In this document: positions 27,546-34,325 of the stretch, in pieces
Position numbering within the stretch: the first letter of the stretch is position 1
Layout: every line of letters begins with the position of its first letter
Source of the DNA: Prevotella sp.
GTDB taxonomy: Bacteria; Bacteroidota; Bacteroidia; Bacteroidales; Bacteroidaceae
Reading direction: 5' to 3'
Assembly (NCBI GenBank): GCA_017470055.1
Contig: JAFUFD010000070.1
Span: forward strand, 1 to 38,221
DNA: 38,221 bases
The notes under the pieces: generated by a model
What the model was told of the DNA's origin: nothing
The model's input: only the letters and a program-made list of their open reading frames with translations
Database searches by the model: none
Program-made: the position numbers and the translations under genes

Positions 27546-28097
27546 CTAACTCCTTATATTATATAGTCGTTCTACCTCCTCGACAATCCCATCAGGTACC
27601 AGTCCTTTGATGGACGCTCCCTGCCTCACCCGTTCCCTGATCTCCGTACTGGATACAGGCAACAGGTCAGCCTCGATAGTTCCTGCTTGTCCGTCACGAG
27701 GATAGACTATCACATCGTGGTTCCTCAGGATATCCTTCCAATGGTACCAGCGGTCAAAGCGCTCCCAGTTGTCACCTCCTAATAATAAGGTAAAGGTGCA
27801 GTCTGGGTAGTCTTTCCTTAGATGTTGCAGTGTATTCCAAGTATACGAGGGCTTAGGCAGATGAAACTCATAGTCGCAAGCCTCAATACCCTCGATGTTA
27901 GTTAAAGCCTTCTGGGCAAGTTCAAAGCGCAAGTCGTCATCCAACAAATCAGACGACTCCTGCTTCAAGGGATTCTGGGGGGACACCATCAGCCATATCT
28001 CCTCCAACTCCGTCTGACGGAGAATCTCCTTCGCCAGTGCGATGTGTCCGCAATGGATGGGGTTGAACGAGCCGCCGAAGATGCCTATCCGCTTCAT
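27546..28097 (-). CDS. nadD: nicotinate-nucleotide adenylyltransferase
   Basis: 183 aa. The nucleotidyltransferase motif GGSFNPIHCGH (residues 8-18) is followed by MVSPQNPLK, LLLGGDNWERF and VSSTEIRERV, all diagnostic for NadD. It makes deamido-NAD from nicotinate mononucleotide and ATP. Its ATG overlaps the gmk stop by 4 nt, and three bases separate its stop from the GTG of the next gene, so it is deep in the operon. Confidence 0.96.
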   Translation of the reverse strand: MKRIGIFGGSFNPIHCGHIALAKEILRQTELEEIWLMVSPQNPLKQESSDLLDDDLRFELAQKALTNIEGIEACDYEFHLPKPSYTWNTLQHLRKDYPDCTFTLLLGGDNWERFDRWYHWKDILRNHDVIVYPRDGQAGTIEADLLPVSSTEIRERVRQGASIKGLVPDGIVEEVERLYNIRS

Positions 28098-28663
28098 TTC
28101 AAAAAGTCTTGTACGATCTGTAGAGTCTCTTGCTTTGCTGTCGCTAAGTCATCATTGATGATGATACGGTCAAACTGAGGGGCGAAGGTCAGTTCATACT
28201 CCGCTTTGGCAAGTCGTTGTTCGATAGCCTCTGGCGTGTCAGTGCCTCGTCCTTCCAACCGGCGACGCAGTTCTGCTACAGAGGGCGGTTGGATAAACAG
28301 GCTCAACGCCTCATCGCCATAGTGCTTCTTGATGTTCACGCCACCTTTCACGTCCACGTCGAACACCACGTTCTGTCCAGCCTTGCGCTGACGCTCTACC
28401 TGAGCCTTCAAGGTTCCGTAGAAACGATTCTCGTACACCTCCTCATACTCCAAGAATTCCTCGTTGGCAATCTTCTCCTTGAACGCCTCTGGTGTCAAGA
28501 AGAAATATTCCACGCCGTCCTGCTCTGTGCCACGAGGAGCACGACTCGTACAGGAGATAGAGAAATACAACTTGAGTTCAGGATGCTCCTGCATCAACCA
28601 ATTGACAATCGTTGACTTACCACTGCCAGAAGGTGCTGATACGATAATTAGTTTTCCTTTCAT
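28094..28663 (-). CDS. gmk: guanylate kinase
   Basis: 189 aa from the ATG at 28663 (MKGKLIIVSAPSGSGKSTIV), which gives the normal family start; an upstream ATG at 28684 lies inside yicC. The P-loop is SGSGKS, SCTSRAPRGTEQDGVEYFF binds GMP, and FDVDVKGG is the later loop. It phosphorylates GMP to GDP. It starts 10 nt after the yicC stop. Confidence 0.97.
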   Translation of the reverse strand: MKGKLIIVSAPSGSGKSTIVNWLMQEHPELKLYFSISCTSRAPRGTEQDGVEYFFLTPEAFKEKIANEEFLEYEEVYENRFYGTLKAQVERQRKAGQNVVFDVDVKGGVNIKKHYGDEALSLFIQPPSVAELRRRLEGRGTDTPEAIEQRLAKAEYELTFAPQFDRIIINDDLATAKQETLQIVQDFLK

Positions 28664-28673
28664 AACTATGAAC

Positions 28674-29546
28674 TTACAACGCATTCAACACCTGTTCCTT
28701 GATCTGCTCCAACTCATCCTTCATCTTCACCACGATATTCTGCATCTCAGCCTGGTTCGACTTAGAACCTGTGGTGTTGATCTCACGTCCCATCTCCTGG
28801 GCGATGAACCCGAGTTTTTTACCTTGTCCTGGCTGGTCTGCCATTGTCTCACGGAAGTATTTCAGGTGGTTGGACAATCGTTGCTTCTCCTCACTGATAT
28901 CCAGTTTCTCGATATAGTAGATGAGTTCCTGCTCCAGACGGTTCTTGTCGTATTCCGCCTCAGGAATCTGCTTTAGACCGTCCACGATACGATTGCGTAT
29001 CTTCTCCACACGACTCTTCTCGTAGGGCTCGATGCTTGCCAGCAGTTGTTCGATATTGTCAATCTTCTCACCGAACTTCTTCTCCAGAGCGGCACCTTCC
29101 TGTGTACGGAAGTCTACTAAGTGTTGCACAGCCTCTACCACACCGGCACGTGCCGCAGCCCATTCCTCGTCGTCGAGCACTTCCACCTCCGTCTTCGTCA
29201 GCACGTCAGGCATGCGGGTCAATGCCTGTATCCAGTCGACATCCGTCAAGGCATGACTGTCCGCGAAACTCTTCAACTGCTGGTAGTAACTCTCCATCAG
29301 TGTCGTGTTGACTGGCGCCGCTTCTGTTGCGGCTTCTTTCTCAATCCATACGCTCATCTCCACCTTGCCACGGATGACCTTCTCGGCAATCAGTTGGCGT
29401 ATCTCCATCTCTTTCTCTCGATAGAGGGGAGCGATACGGGTGGTGAGGTCCAACTGCTTGGAGTTGAGCGACTTGATTTCCACATTGATTTTCTTTCCAT
29501 TATAGGCAACGACAGCCTTGCCGTAACCCGTCATTGATTGTATCAT
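28674..29546 (-). CDS. yicC: YicC family endoribonuclease
   Basis: 290 aa from the ATG at 29546, giving the family start MIQSMTGYGKA; the 64 codons open upstream include promoter sequence. The C-terminal domain (DUF1732) has DEIRVE-type residues as EQELIYYIEKLDISEEKQRL and the closing GREINTTGSKS. Members are RNases linked to stationary-phase RNA turnover. The yicC-gmk-nadD order is common in Bacteroidetes. It is the first gene of the probable nine-gene operon. Confidence 0.95.
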   Translation of the reverse strand: MIQSMTGYGKAVVAYNGKKINVEIKSLNSKQLDLTTRIAPLYREKEMEIRQLIAEKVIRGKVEMSVWIEKEAATEAAPVNTTLMESYYQQLKSFADSHALTDVDWIQALTRMPDVLTKTEVEVLDDEEWAAARAGVVEAVQHLVDFRTQEGAALEKKFGEKIDNIEQLLASIEPYEKSRVEKIRNRIVDGLKQIPEAEYDKNRLEQELIYYIEKLDISEEKQRLSNHLKYFRETMADQPGQGKKLGFIAQEMGREINTTGSKSNQAEMQNIVVKMKDELEQIKEQVLNAL

Positions 29547-29572
29547 AATATTACATTTTGTTTTTATGGGTA

Positions 29573-29603
29573 CAAAGGTACGAATTAGTGAGTGAAATGC
29601 AAA
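29573..29603 (-). promoter_or_regulatory. promoter of the yicC operon
   Basis: Minus strand TTTG (29600-29603), a 19-nt gap, then TACCTTTG (29573-29580). Confidence 0.78.
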
Positions 29604-29639
29604 AGGAAAATTTATTTTTCTTTTCATTTCCGAACGTGA

Positions 29640-29665
29640 GTACCTTCGACCAAGGTCATAGGTAC
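29640..29665. promoter_or_regulatory. 26-bp symmetric inverted repeat between divergent promoters
   Basis: Arms GTACCT and AGGTAC enclose GACC-AA-GGTC, separated by the 2-bp mismatches TC and AT, so symmetry runs from edge to centre. It lies between the yicC promoter and the promoter of the secreted protein: a candidate operator for one or both. Confidence 0.55.
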
Positions 29666-29686
29666 GAATAAATTTGCAATAGTTAG

Positions 29687-29716
29687 TTGGTATTCTCACT
29701 TTTTTTATTACCTTTG
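29687..29716 (+). promoter_or_regulatory. promoter of the secreted protein at 29753
   Basis: TTGG (29687-29690), an 18-nt gap, then TACCTTTG (29709-29716), 36 nt before the ATG. Confidence 0.7.
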
Positions 29717-29752
29717 CAAAAGGAAAAGACTCAACCAAAAAGCGATATAAAT

Positions 29753-30322
29753 ATGAAAAAACTATTAGCCACTTTCTTTCTGCTCATGATGATGAGCAGT
29801 CTGTCTGCCCAGAATATGCTGCCTGCCACAGCGCAATGTGTCAGCGATGACGGTTATCGTAAACTATATCTTAACCTGGAGCGTAAGGCAACAGAAGACG
29901 ACCCTGCGAATGTGATGTCTGTATGGCTCACTGGCAATGGACGTACCACCAAACTGCTGACTACCAATCCCTTGGCAGAGGGGGCATGGAGCAGGATGAC
30001 AGGTGGTAATGCGGCACTTGTCGATATCCGCCAGATCGCCACAGCCGACAAGGCAATATTTATCCCATACGACCAGAACTTAATCTACTTAGAAGGGTGT
30101 CCTGATGCCCGAAACGTGTATTCATATATTCTGAATCTCTCTACGAATACCGCTATCCAACTGCCGTCCAACTCAGGAATAGTAGGGCTTGTTAGTGAGG
30201 ATGATATATATATTGTCATGCAGTCATACCGCTATGACTACGAGAACGGAGGACGTTATCCCGTCCTGCAGGTTTACGACCTCAACGGTCAGTTCTTCAA
30301 GGAGTTAAGTCTGCAGAAATAG
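29753..30322 (+). CDS. secreted protein of unknown function
   Basis: 189 aa from the ATG at 29753, which begins a signal peptide ending ...SSLSAQ (cleavage near residue 20). The mature part is mainly beta-type sequence without a motif I know (CVSDDGYRKLYLNLER, later VLQVYDLNGQFFKELSL). The open frame upstream includes the promoter and is not coding. The last 18 bp overlap the convergent Nudix gene. A periplasmic or surface location is likely. Confidence 0.8.
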   Translation: MKKLLATFFLLMMMSSLSAQNMLPATAQCVSDDGYRKLYLNLERKATEDDPANVMSVWLTGNGRTTKLLTTNPLAEGAWSRMTGGNAALVDIRQIATADKAIFIPYDQNLIYLEGCPDARNVYSYILNLSTNTAIQLPSNSGIVGLVSEDDIYIVMQSYRYDYENGGRYPVLQVYDLNGQFFKELSLQK

Positions 30323-30817
30323 GAAGAACCGTTGGAACTCTCGTTCGAAATTGGGAGTCAGTACCCCTTTGCCTATTGCCTCCCGAATCTCTTGTTGGGT
30401 CCAGAAGCGACCGCCATCCAGTTCCTCCTTGGAGGGACTGATTTCCCCGTCGTAGGTGGTGCGGTTGACATACACCAGTTCCCTTTCCCGTAGGCTGTCA
30501 AACACATACTTCCCCATGAACTGTGGTGTGAAGTCAGTGATGCCCAGTTCCTCACGAACCTCTCTATGCAATGCCTCCTCTGGTGTCTCCCCGTAGTCTA
30601 TATGCCCGCCAACGGCAGTGTCCCATTTTCCAGGCTGTATGTCCTTCCACTCAGGACGTTTCTGTAAATACACGTCGCCTTTGGAGTTAAACACATGCAG
30701 ATGTACCACAGGATGCAACAACCTTGAGCCGTTATGGCACTCGCCACGTGTTGCCTCCCCCATCACGTTCCCCTCCTCATCCACAATCGGGAACTTCTCC
30801 TGCAAATTGTCTTTCAT
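30305..30817 (-). CDS. Nudix hydrolase
   Basis: 170 aa. The Nudix box GHIDYGETPEEALHREVREELGI (residues about 70-92) is complete, with the Glu residues that bind metal. An N-terminal block FPIVDEEGNVMGEATRGECH and HPVVHLHVFNSKGDVYLQKR recall the isopentenyl-diphosphate-isomerase-like branch of unknown substrate. It likely cleaves a nucleoside diphosphate derivative. Convergent and overlapping with the secreted-protein gene. Confidence 0.93.
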   Translation of the reverse strand: MKDNLQEKFPIVDEEGNVMGEATRGECHNGSRLLHPVVHLHVFNSKGDVYLQKRPEWKDIQPGKWDTAVGGHIDYGETPEEALHREVREELGITDFTPQFMGKYVFDSLRERELVYVNRTTYDGEISPSKEELDGGRFWTQQEIREAIGKGVLTPNFEREFQRFFLFLQT

Positions 30818-30841
30818 CTGATAACATGATTAATCTTGATG

Positions 30842-30873
30842 CAAAGGTACAACTTTTTTCTGATCTCCCCAAA
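30842..30873 (-). promoter_or_regulatory. promoter of the Nudix gene
   Basis: Minus strand TTTG (30870-30873), a 20-nt gap, then TACCTTTG (30842-30849), 24 nt before the ATG. Confidence 0.75.
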
Positions 30874-30887
30874 TTTCCCTGATTTTA

Positions 30888-30995
30888 GGAAAAATGTGAG
30901 AAAACATTAAGAAAAGTTTGGAAAAATGTGACAAGAATGATTGTAATTGCAGGAAAAATGTGAGAAAACATCAAGAAAAGTTTGGAAAAATGTGA
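30888..30995 (+). repeat. four GGAAAAATGTGA repeats at exact 32-bp spacing
   Basis: GGAAAAATGTGA occurs at 30888, 30920, 30952 and 30984. Spacers are 20 bp; the first and third are the same but for one base (gaaaacatTaagaaaagttt against C), the second differs. The last spacer ends in the TTTG of the promoter at 30981-31012. Thirty-two bp is about three helical turns, so all four sites face one side of the DNA. This looks like an operator array for the ATPase gene; it is too short and regular to be CRISPR. Confidence 0.85.
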
Positions 30996-31012
30996 TAGAA
31001 GTCGTATCTTTG
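30981..31012 (+). promoter_or_regulatory. promoter of the ATPase/DUF4143 gene
   Basis: TTTG (30981-30984), a 20-nt gap, then TATCTTTG (31005-31012). The -33 box overlaps the last 12-mer repeat, so a protein bound to the array would block RNA polymerase. Confidence 0.78.
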
Positions 31013-31035
31013 TAGCCGAAAAAGGCTAAGATCCA

Positions 31036-32370
31036 ATGATGCTTAAAAGAAAAATAGACCAGTTTCTTACCCAATGGAAGTCTAAAGAAGACAGGCTTCC
31101 TCTGATTGTCAAGGGGGCTCGTCAAGTTGGAAAGACCTCCTCCATTGCCGCTTTCGCAAATGCGACCTATCCCAATGTTATCTCTATCAATTTTGTCATC
31201 GATCATAAATATCAGAATATCTTTGATGATGGATATGATGTGAATAGTATCATCCGAAACATATCACTGCTGAATCCTTCCTTTGTTTTTGAGCCCCATA
31301 AAACACTGATCTTCTTTGACGAGATACAAAGTTGTCCCGCTTGTGCCACCAGTCTGAAAGCATTCAAGATAGACGGGCGATTTGATGTGATTTGCTCTGG
31401 GTCGCTAATGGGTATTCATTATAGGGAAATAGAGTCAAACAGCGTAGGTTATAAAGAGGATTACGAAATGCACTCTATGGATTTTGAGGAGTTTCTATGG
31501 GCGAAAGGTTACTCCGACGATCTGATAGAGGGACTCATAGAGAATATGAGGCAAGTGAAACCCCTAACTCAAATTGAGATGGAGGTGTTGACCAGATTGT
31601 TTCATGACTATATGACGATAGGGGGTATGCCTGCTGTTGTCAATCATTATGTGACAAATGACAATTTTAGCGGGACGCTACAACTACAACGCCAACTCCT
31701 TGCAGACTACGAGGAGGAGATCACTAAATACGCAGAAGGTCTGGACAAAGGAAGAATCAAGAGCATTTACAACCACATCTCGGTATTTCTTGCTCAAGAC
31801 AACAAGAAATTCCAGATTACGAAAGTGGCTCAAGGGGCGAGAAACAGAGAATACACAGGTACTGTGGAATGGCTTTCCGATGCTGGTGTAGTCAATATCT
31901 GTTATTGTCTTGACCAGGTGGCACTGCCACTAAAAGGCAATTATAATCCCAAGGCATTTAAATTGTACTATAAGGATACTGGACTACTTATAGCCTCACT
32001 TGATGAGGAGGCGCAAGAAGACTTGCGTGCTAATAAGAATTTCAATGCCTATAAAGGGGCTATTTATGAGAATATCATCGCAGATATGTTGGTAAAACAG
32101 GGCTATCATCTCTATTTCTATAAGAACGAGAAGTCTACTCTGGAGATGGACTTCTTTGTGAGAGATAAAGAATCCCTTATACCTGTGGAGGTGAAAGCCA
32201 CGGACAATGCCACCAGATCGCTTAATAAACTGATAGACGACAATGAGCATTTCCAAGATATACGGTATGGTATCAAATTCTGTCAGAAGAACATCGGATA
32301 TAATGGGAAGTTTTATACCTTCCCTTATTTCCTTGCCTTCCTCCTAAGGCGTTTCTTGCAACAGCGTTAA
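31036..32370 (+). CDS. AAA ATPase with C-terminal DUF4143 (nuclease-like) domain
   Basis: 444 aa (ATG at 31036 or 31039). The P-loop KGARQVGKTS (26-35) is followed by Walker B TLIFFDEIQSCP and sensor ICSGS, the AAA_14 pattern. The C-terminal half carries DUF4143 with MDFFVRDKESLIPVEVKA, which fits the D-(x)n-ExK core of PD-(D/E)xK nucleases. Such proteins are scattered, often species-variable, in Bacteroidetes and archaea; their job is not settled, with defence or DNA maintenance suggested. It stands alone behind the 32-bp repeat array. Confidence 0.9.
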   Translation: MMLKRKIDQFLTQWKSKEDRLPLIVKGARQVGKTSSIAAFANATYPNVISINFVIDHKYQNIFDDGYDVNSIIRNISLLNPSFVFEPHKTLIFFDEIQSCPACATSLKAFKIDGRFDVICSGSLMGIHYREIESNSVGYKEDYEMHSMDFEEFLWAKGYSDDLIEGLIENMRQVKPLTQIEMEVLTRLFHDYMTIGGMPAVVNHYVTNDNFSGTLQLQRQLLADYEEEITKYAEGLDKGRIKSIYNHISVFLAQDNKKFQITKVAQGARNREYTGTVEWLSDAGVVNICYCLDQVALPLKGNYNPKAFKLYYKDTGLLIASLDEEAQEDLRANKNFNAYKGAIYENIIADMLVKQGYHLYFYKNEKSTLEMDFFVRDKESLIPVEVKATDNATRSLNKLIDDNEHFQDIRYGIKFCQKNIGYNGKFYTFPYFLAFLLRRFLQQR

Positions 32371-32422
32371 AGATTAAATCCCTAATCAAGACATCATTTT
32401 TTTATACAACGAAACGGGGATT

Positions 32423-32599
32423 TCATTCATTAACATCTCTTCCAAACAGAGATGCAATTTGCTGTCTGTTAAGCCAAACGGTCTCATTTTCAATTCTTCG
32501 ACTAGCGAAGCGATTTCATCGATTACTCACTTCCAGCCTGATGGTCTCATCAGGTTGATACAATACGATTTCACCAGTTTGTCTTTCTTCCTGTGCCAT
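32423..32599 (-). pseudogene. relic of the rhuM 5' end
   Basis: Read on the minus strand from the ATG at 32599, it gives MAQEERQTGEIVLYQPDET and IRLEV, the typical start of RhuM family proteins. Then come 30 nt with an in-frame TGA (32516-32518), then RIENETVWLNRQQIASLFGRD, which continues the family. The frame stops at 32423, where about 280 residues should follow. So it is the first sixth of the gene, with a 10-codon insertion carrying a stop. A near-consensus -7 box (TACCTTCG) lies at 32638-32645. The identification rests on remembered RhuM N-termini. Confidence 0.72.
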
Positions 32600-32699
32600 A
32601 ATGATAGTCGAATAGTTGATGTTCCTATTCTCATCTGCGAAGGTACAACATAATTTCTATATGGCAAAGACTTTCACATCATTTAAGATAATTCCTATT

Positions 32700-32726
32700 C
32701 CTCTCCCCCAACAGGGGACAGAGAGG
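32700..32726. other. GC-rich inverted repeat
   Basis: CCTCTC and CCCC (32700-32709) pair with GGGG and GAGAGG (32714-32726) around an AACA loop with an ACA bulge. No T-run follows. Possibly a terminator or an old repeat; the rest of 32727-32860 is AT-rich with no gene. Confidence 0.4.
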
Positions 32727-32864
32727 GGGCTTTCTCCATTTCTCAAAGTACGAAGTATATAACACCACCAAATATTTTTCCCTTTTTCTTTTTTTGTTTC
32801 AGAAATTGTTTGTATCTTTAAAACAAGTTTTCAAGATACTCTCGCTCGAAAATATCCAAATAAA

Positions 32865-32896
32865 TTTGGTATTTTCCTCACTTATTCGTATCTTTG
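32865..32896 (+). promoter_or_regulatory. strong promoter of the structured RNA
   Basis: TTTG (32865-32868), a 20-nt gap, then TATCTTTG (32889-32896). It lies about 360 bp from the next long gene. Confidence 0.8.
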
Positions 32897-33175
32897 CAAC
32901 ATCGCTTGTTAGCCCCAAGGGGTAAAGCGGGCGGTCTTATATATGAGAAAGACGTTTTCGAACGTCTGTCGTTGTGCATAACGAATCTCGCAAATCCGTA
33001 AACTCACAACAGACAGATGACAACGAAGCGTCACGTGGTGCGTTTCTATATACCATATATTATATATAGTTCGTGCTGGCGTGGGCTAACTGCGTTGTCT
33101 ATCCTGTGTGAGTTGGGCAATGCGAGAGCCTGTTATGCCAGGATGGGCAAAGAAACAGACACCTACGCCTTTTTT
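32897..33175 (+). ncRNA. structured RNA or long leader ahead of the RES gene
   Basis: One hairpin has a TTCG loop (AGACGTT 32950-32956 with AACGTCT 32961-32967). A long arm of nested pairs follows: 32976-32982 with 33132-33138 (GCATAAC/GTTATGC), 32986-32992 with 33121-33127 (TCTCGCA/TGCGAGA), 33003-33008 with 33107-33112, 33019-33025 with 33093-33099 (GACAACG/CGTTGTC), and 33046-33052 with 33063-33069 at the tip. GTCTGT 32964-32969 could pair with ACAGAC 33155-33160, which would open the first hairpin. A T6 run ends at 33175. Small open frames inside (13 codons from 32944 with stop; 55 aa from 33017 to 33184) may be coding or chance. No named family recognised. Confidence 0.65.
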
Positions 33176-33253
33176 GTATCATAAGTTAACCTAATAATTA
33201 ACTACTAACTGCCGACTCTGGGGTGTTTTGTTGGCAAAGAAAAGTATACCTCT

Positions 33254-34198
33254 ATGAATAAAACTAATAATGATCATTCCTCCAACACGCACATTTTTCA
33301 GCAATTAGTAAACTCAGCAAAAAGTCAGGCCTATCCAATCTATAGTGGCAAAAATGTTATGGAATTGCCCTTGTATTTTGCCTTTGGAAAATCCTTCAGT
33401 GATAATTATGATAATTTTGCTTCACAATATCTTGATAATCTCAGAGGAAACAATTTAGATAGTGATACTATCAATCTTGTAGATAATCTTATAAAGAATC
33501 TTCGCAAAACAATCAATGAGTATTTAAATGGGAAATTAGCATCTGCTTATTCTTCGTTTAAAGATGCAATGGAACTAATTAAAAGCCTCCTTCCTATAAA
33601 GACAATACATAACAGAATTTTCTATAGGATGAGAGCAAATGGAGGAATAACTGATATAAAAGAATTCTATCATATTCCTTTTGATAAAATCTATTTATCT
33701 CAAAGTGAACGTTTCAGCATTGAAGGCTATCCATGTCTGTATTTGGGGTATTCCAAACATGTCTGTGAAATAGAGGTATCAGGTGGTTCTCTTGCAAAAT
33801 TTGCTTTGAAAGAGCCATTGGATAATATCCTTGATTTAACATTAGGACAGGGTGATGGGAAAAAGGATATTCCAGAAATAGACCTTGTCAAAATCTATCC
33901 TTTGATAGCGTCTTGCTATATTGTTCCGTTTTACAGTATCATGCAAAAGAAAGAATGCAGACCAGACAAATCCTTTTTCCGGGAAGAATATATCATACCA
34001 CAATTATTGACCCTTTATTTGAAAGAAGAAGGTATTGCTAATGGAATTATCTACTATTCGGTAAAAGACCCAAATCTTGATCTTCAAGGAATAGGTGAAA
34101 AAGATTTCAGAAATCTTGTGTTATTTACAAATAGAGAAAATAATACCAACGAGAATTATGACAACGAATTAATAAGTAAATTTGACATAACACTATGA
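33254..34198 (+). CDS. RES-domain protein, solitary and AT-rich
   Basis: 314 aa. The RES core is at about 122-290: RIFYRMRANG supplies the conserved Arg, HIPFDKIYLSQSERFSIEGYP and CLYLGYSKHVCEIEV the Glu-bearing block. RES toxins degrade NAD+ and are usually paired with an Xre-type antitoxin. No such gene flanks this one, and the 120-residue N-terminal helical region is not part of the basic domain. Base composition is far more AT-rich than in the genes on either side, a sign of transfer. It is preceded by the structured RNA, and its TGA overlaps the ATG of the following small ORF. Confidence 0.8.
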   Translation: MNKTNNDHSSNTHIFQQLVNSAKSQAYPIYSGKNVMELPLYFAFGKSFSDNYDNFASQYLDNLRGNNLDSDTINLVDNLIKNLRKTINEYLNGKLASAYSSFKDAMELIKSLLPIKTIHNRIFYRMRANGGITDIKEFYHIPFDKIYLSQSERFSIEGYPCLYLGYSKHVCEIEVSGGSLAKFALKEPLDNILDLTLGQGDGKKDIPEIDLVKIYPLIASCYIVPFYSIMQKKECRPDKSFFREEYIIPQLLTLYLKEEGIANGIIYYSVKDPNLDLQGIGEKDFRNLVLFTNRENNTNENYDNELISKFDITL

Positions 34199-34272
34199 TA
34201 CGACTACTGACCTTAGCAGCAATATTCTTGTGCTGCATGGCGACATCGTTCGGTCAGTTTAAATGTAATTAA
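34195..34272 (+). CDS. 25-aa signal-peptide-only ORF
   Basis: It starts at an ATG overlapping the RES stop (ATGA), runs MIRLLTLAAIFLCCMATSFGQ and stops four residues later. This is a complete Bacteroidetes-type signal peptide without a mature protein. It may be the 5' remnant of a lost secreted gene, or a small membrane peptide coupled to the RES gene. Too short for statistical support. Confidence 0.45.
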   Translation: MIRLLTLAAIFLCCMATSFGQFKCN

Positions 34273-34325
34273 TTATCTTCTTTAATTGTACGGATGTGAA
34301 AAAATGAACATATAATATTGAAACT

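Noticed and set aside
30888-30995. CRISPR array with 32-bp period
   Set aside because: Repeats are 12 bp, two spacers are the same, and it overlaps a promoter.
32459-32653. 64-aa plus-strand frame
   Set aside because: It is antisense to the rhuM relic and has no coding character.
32897-33175. tmRNA, RNase P RNA or retron RNA
   Set aside because: None of their conserved sequence blocks is seen, and no reverse transcriptase is nearby.
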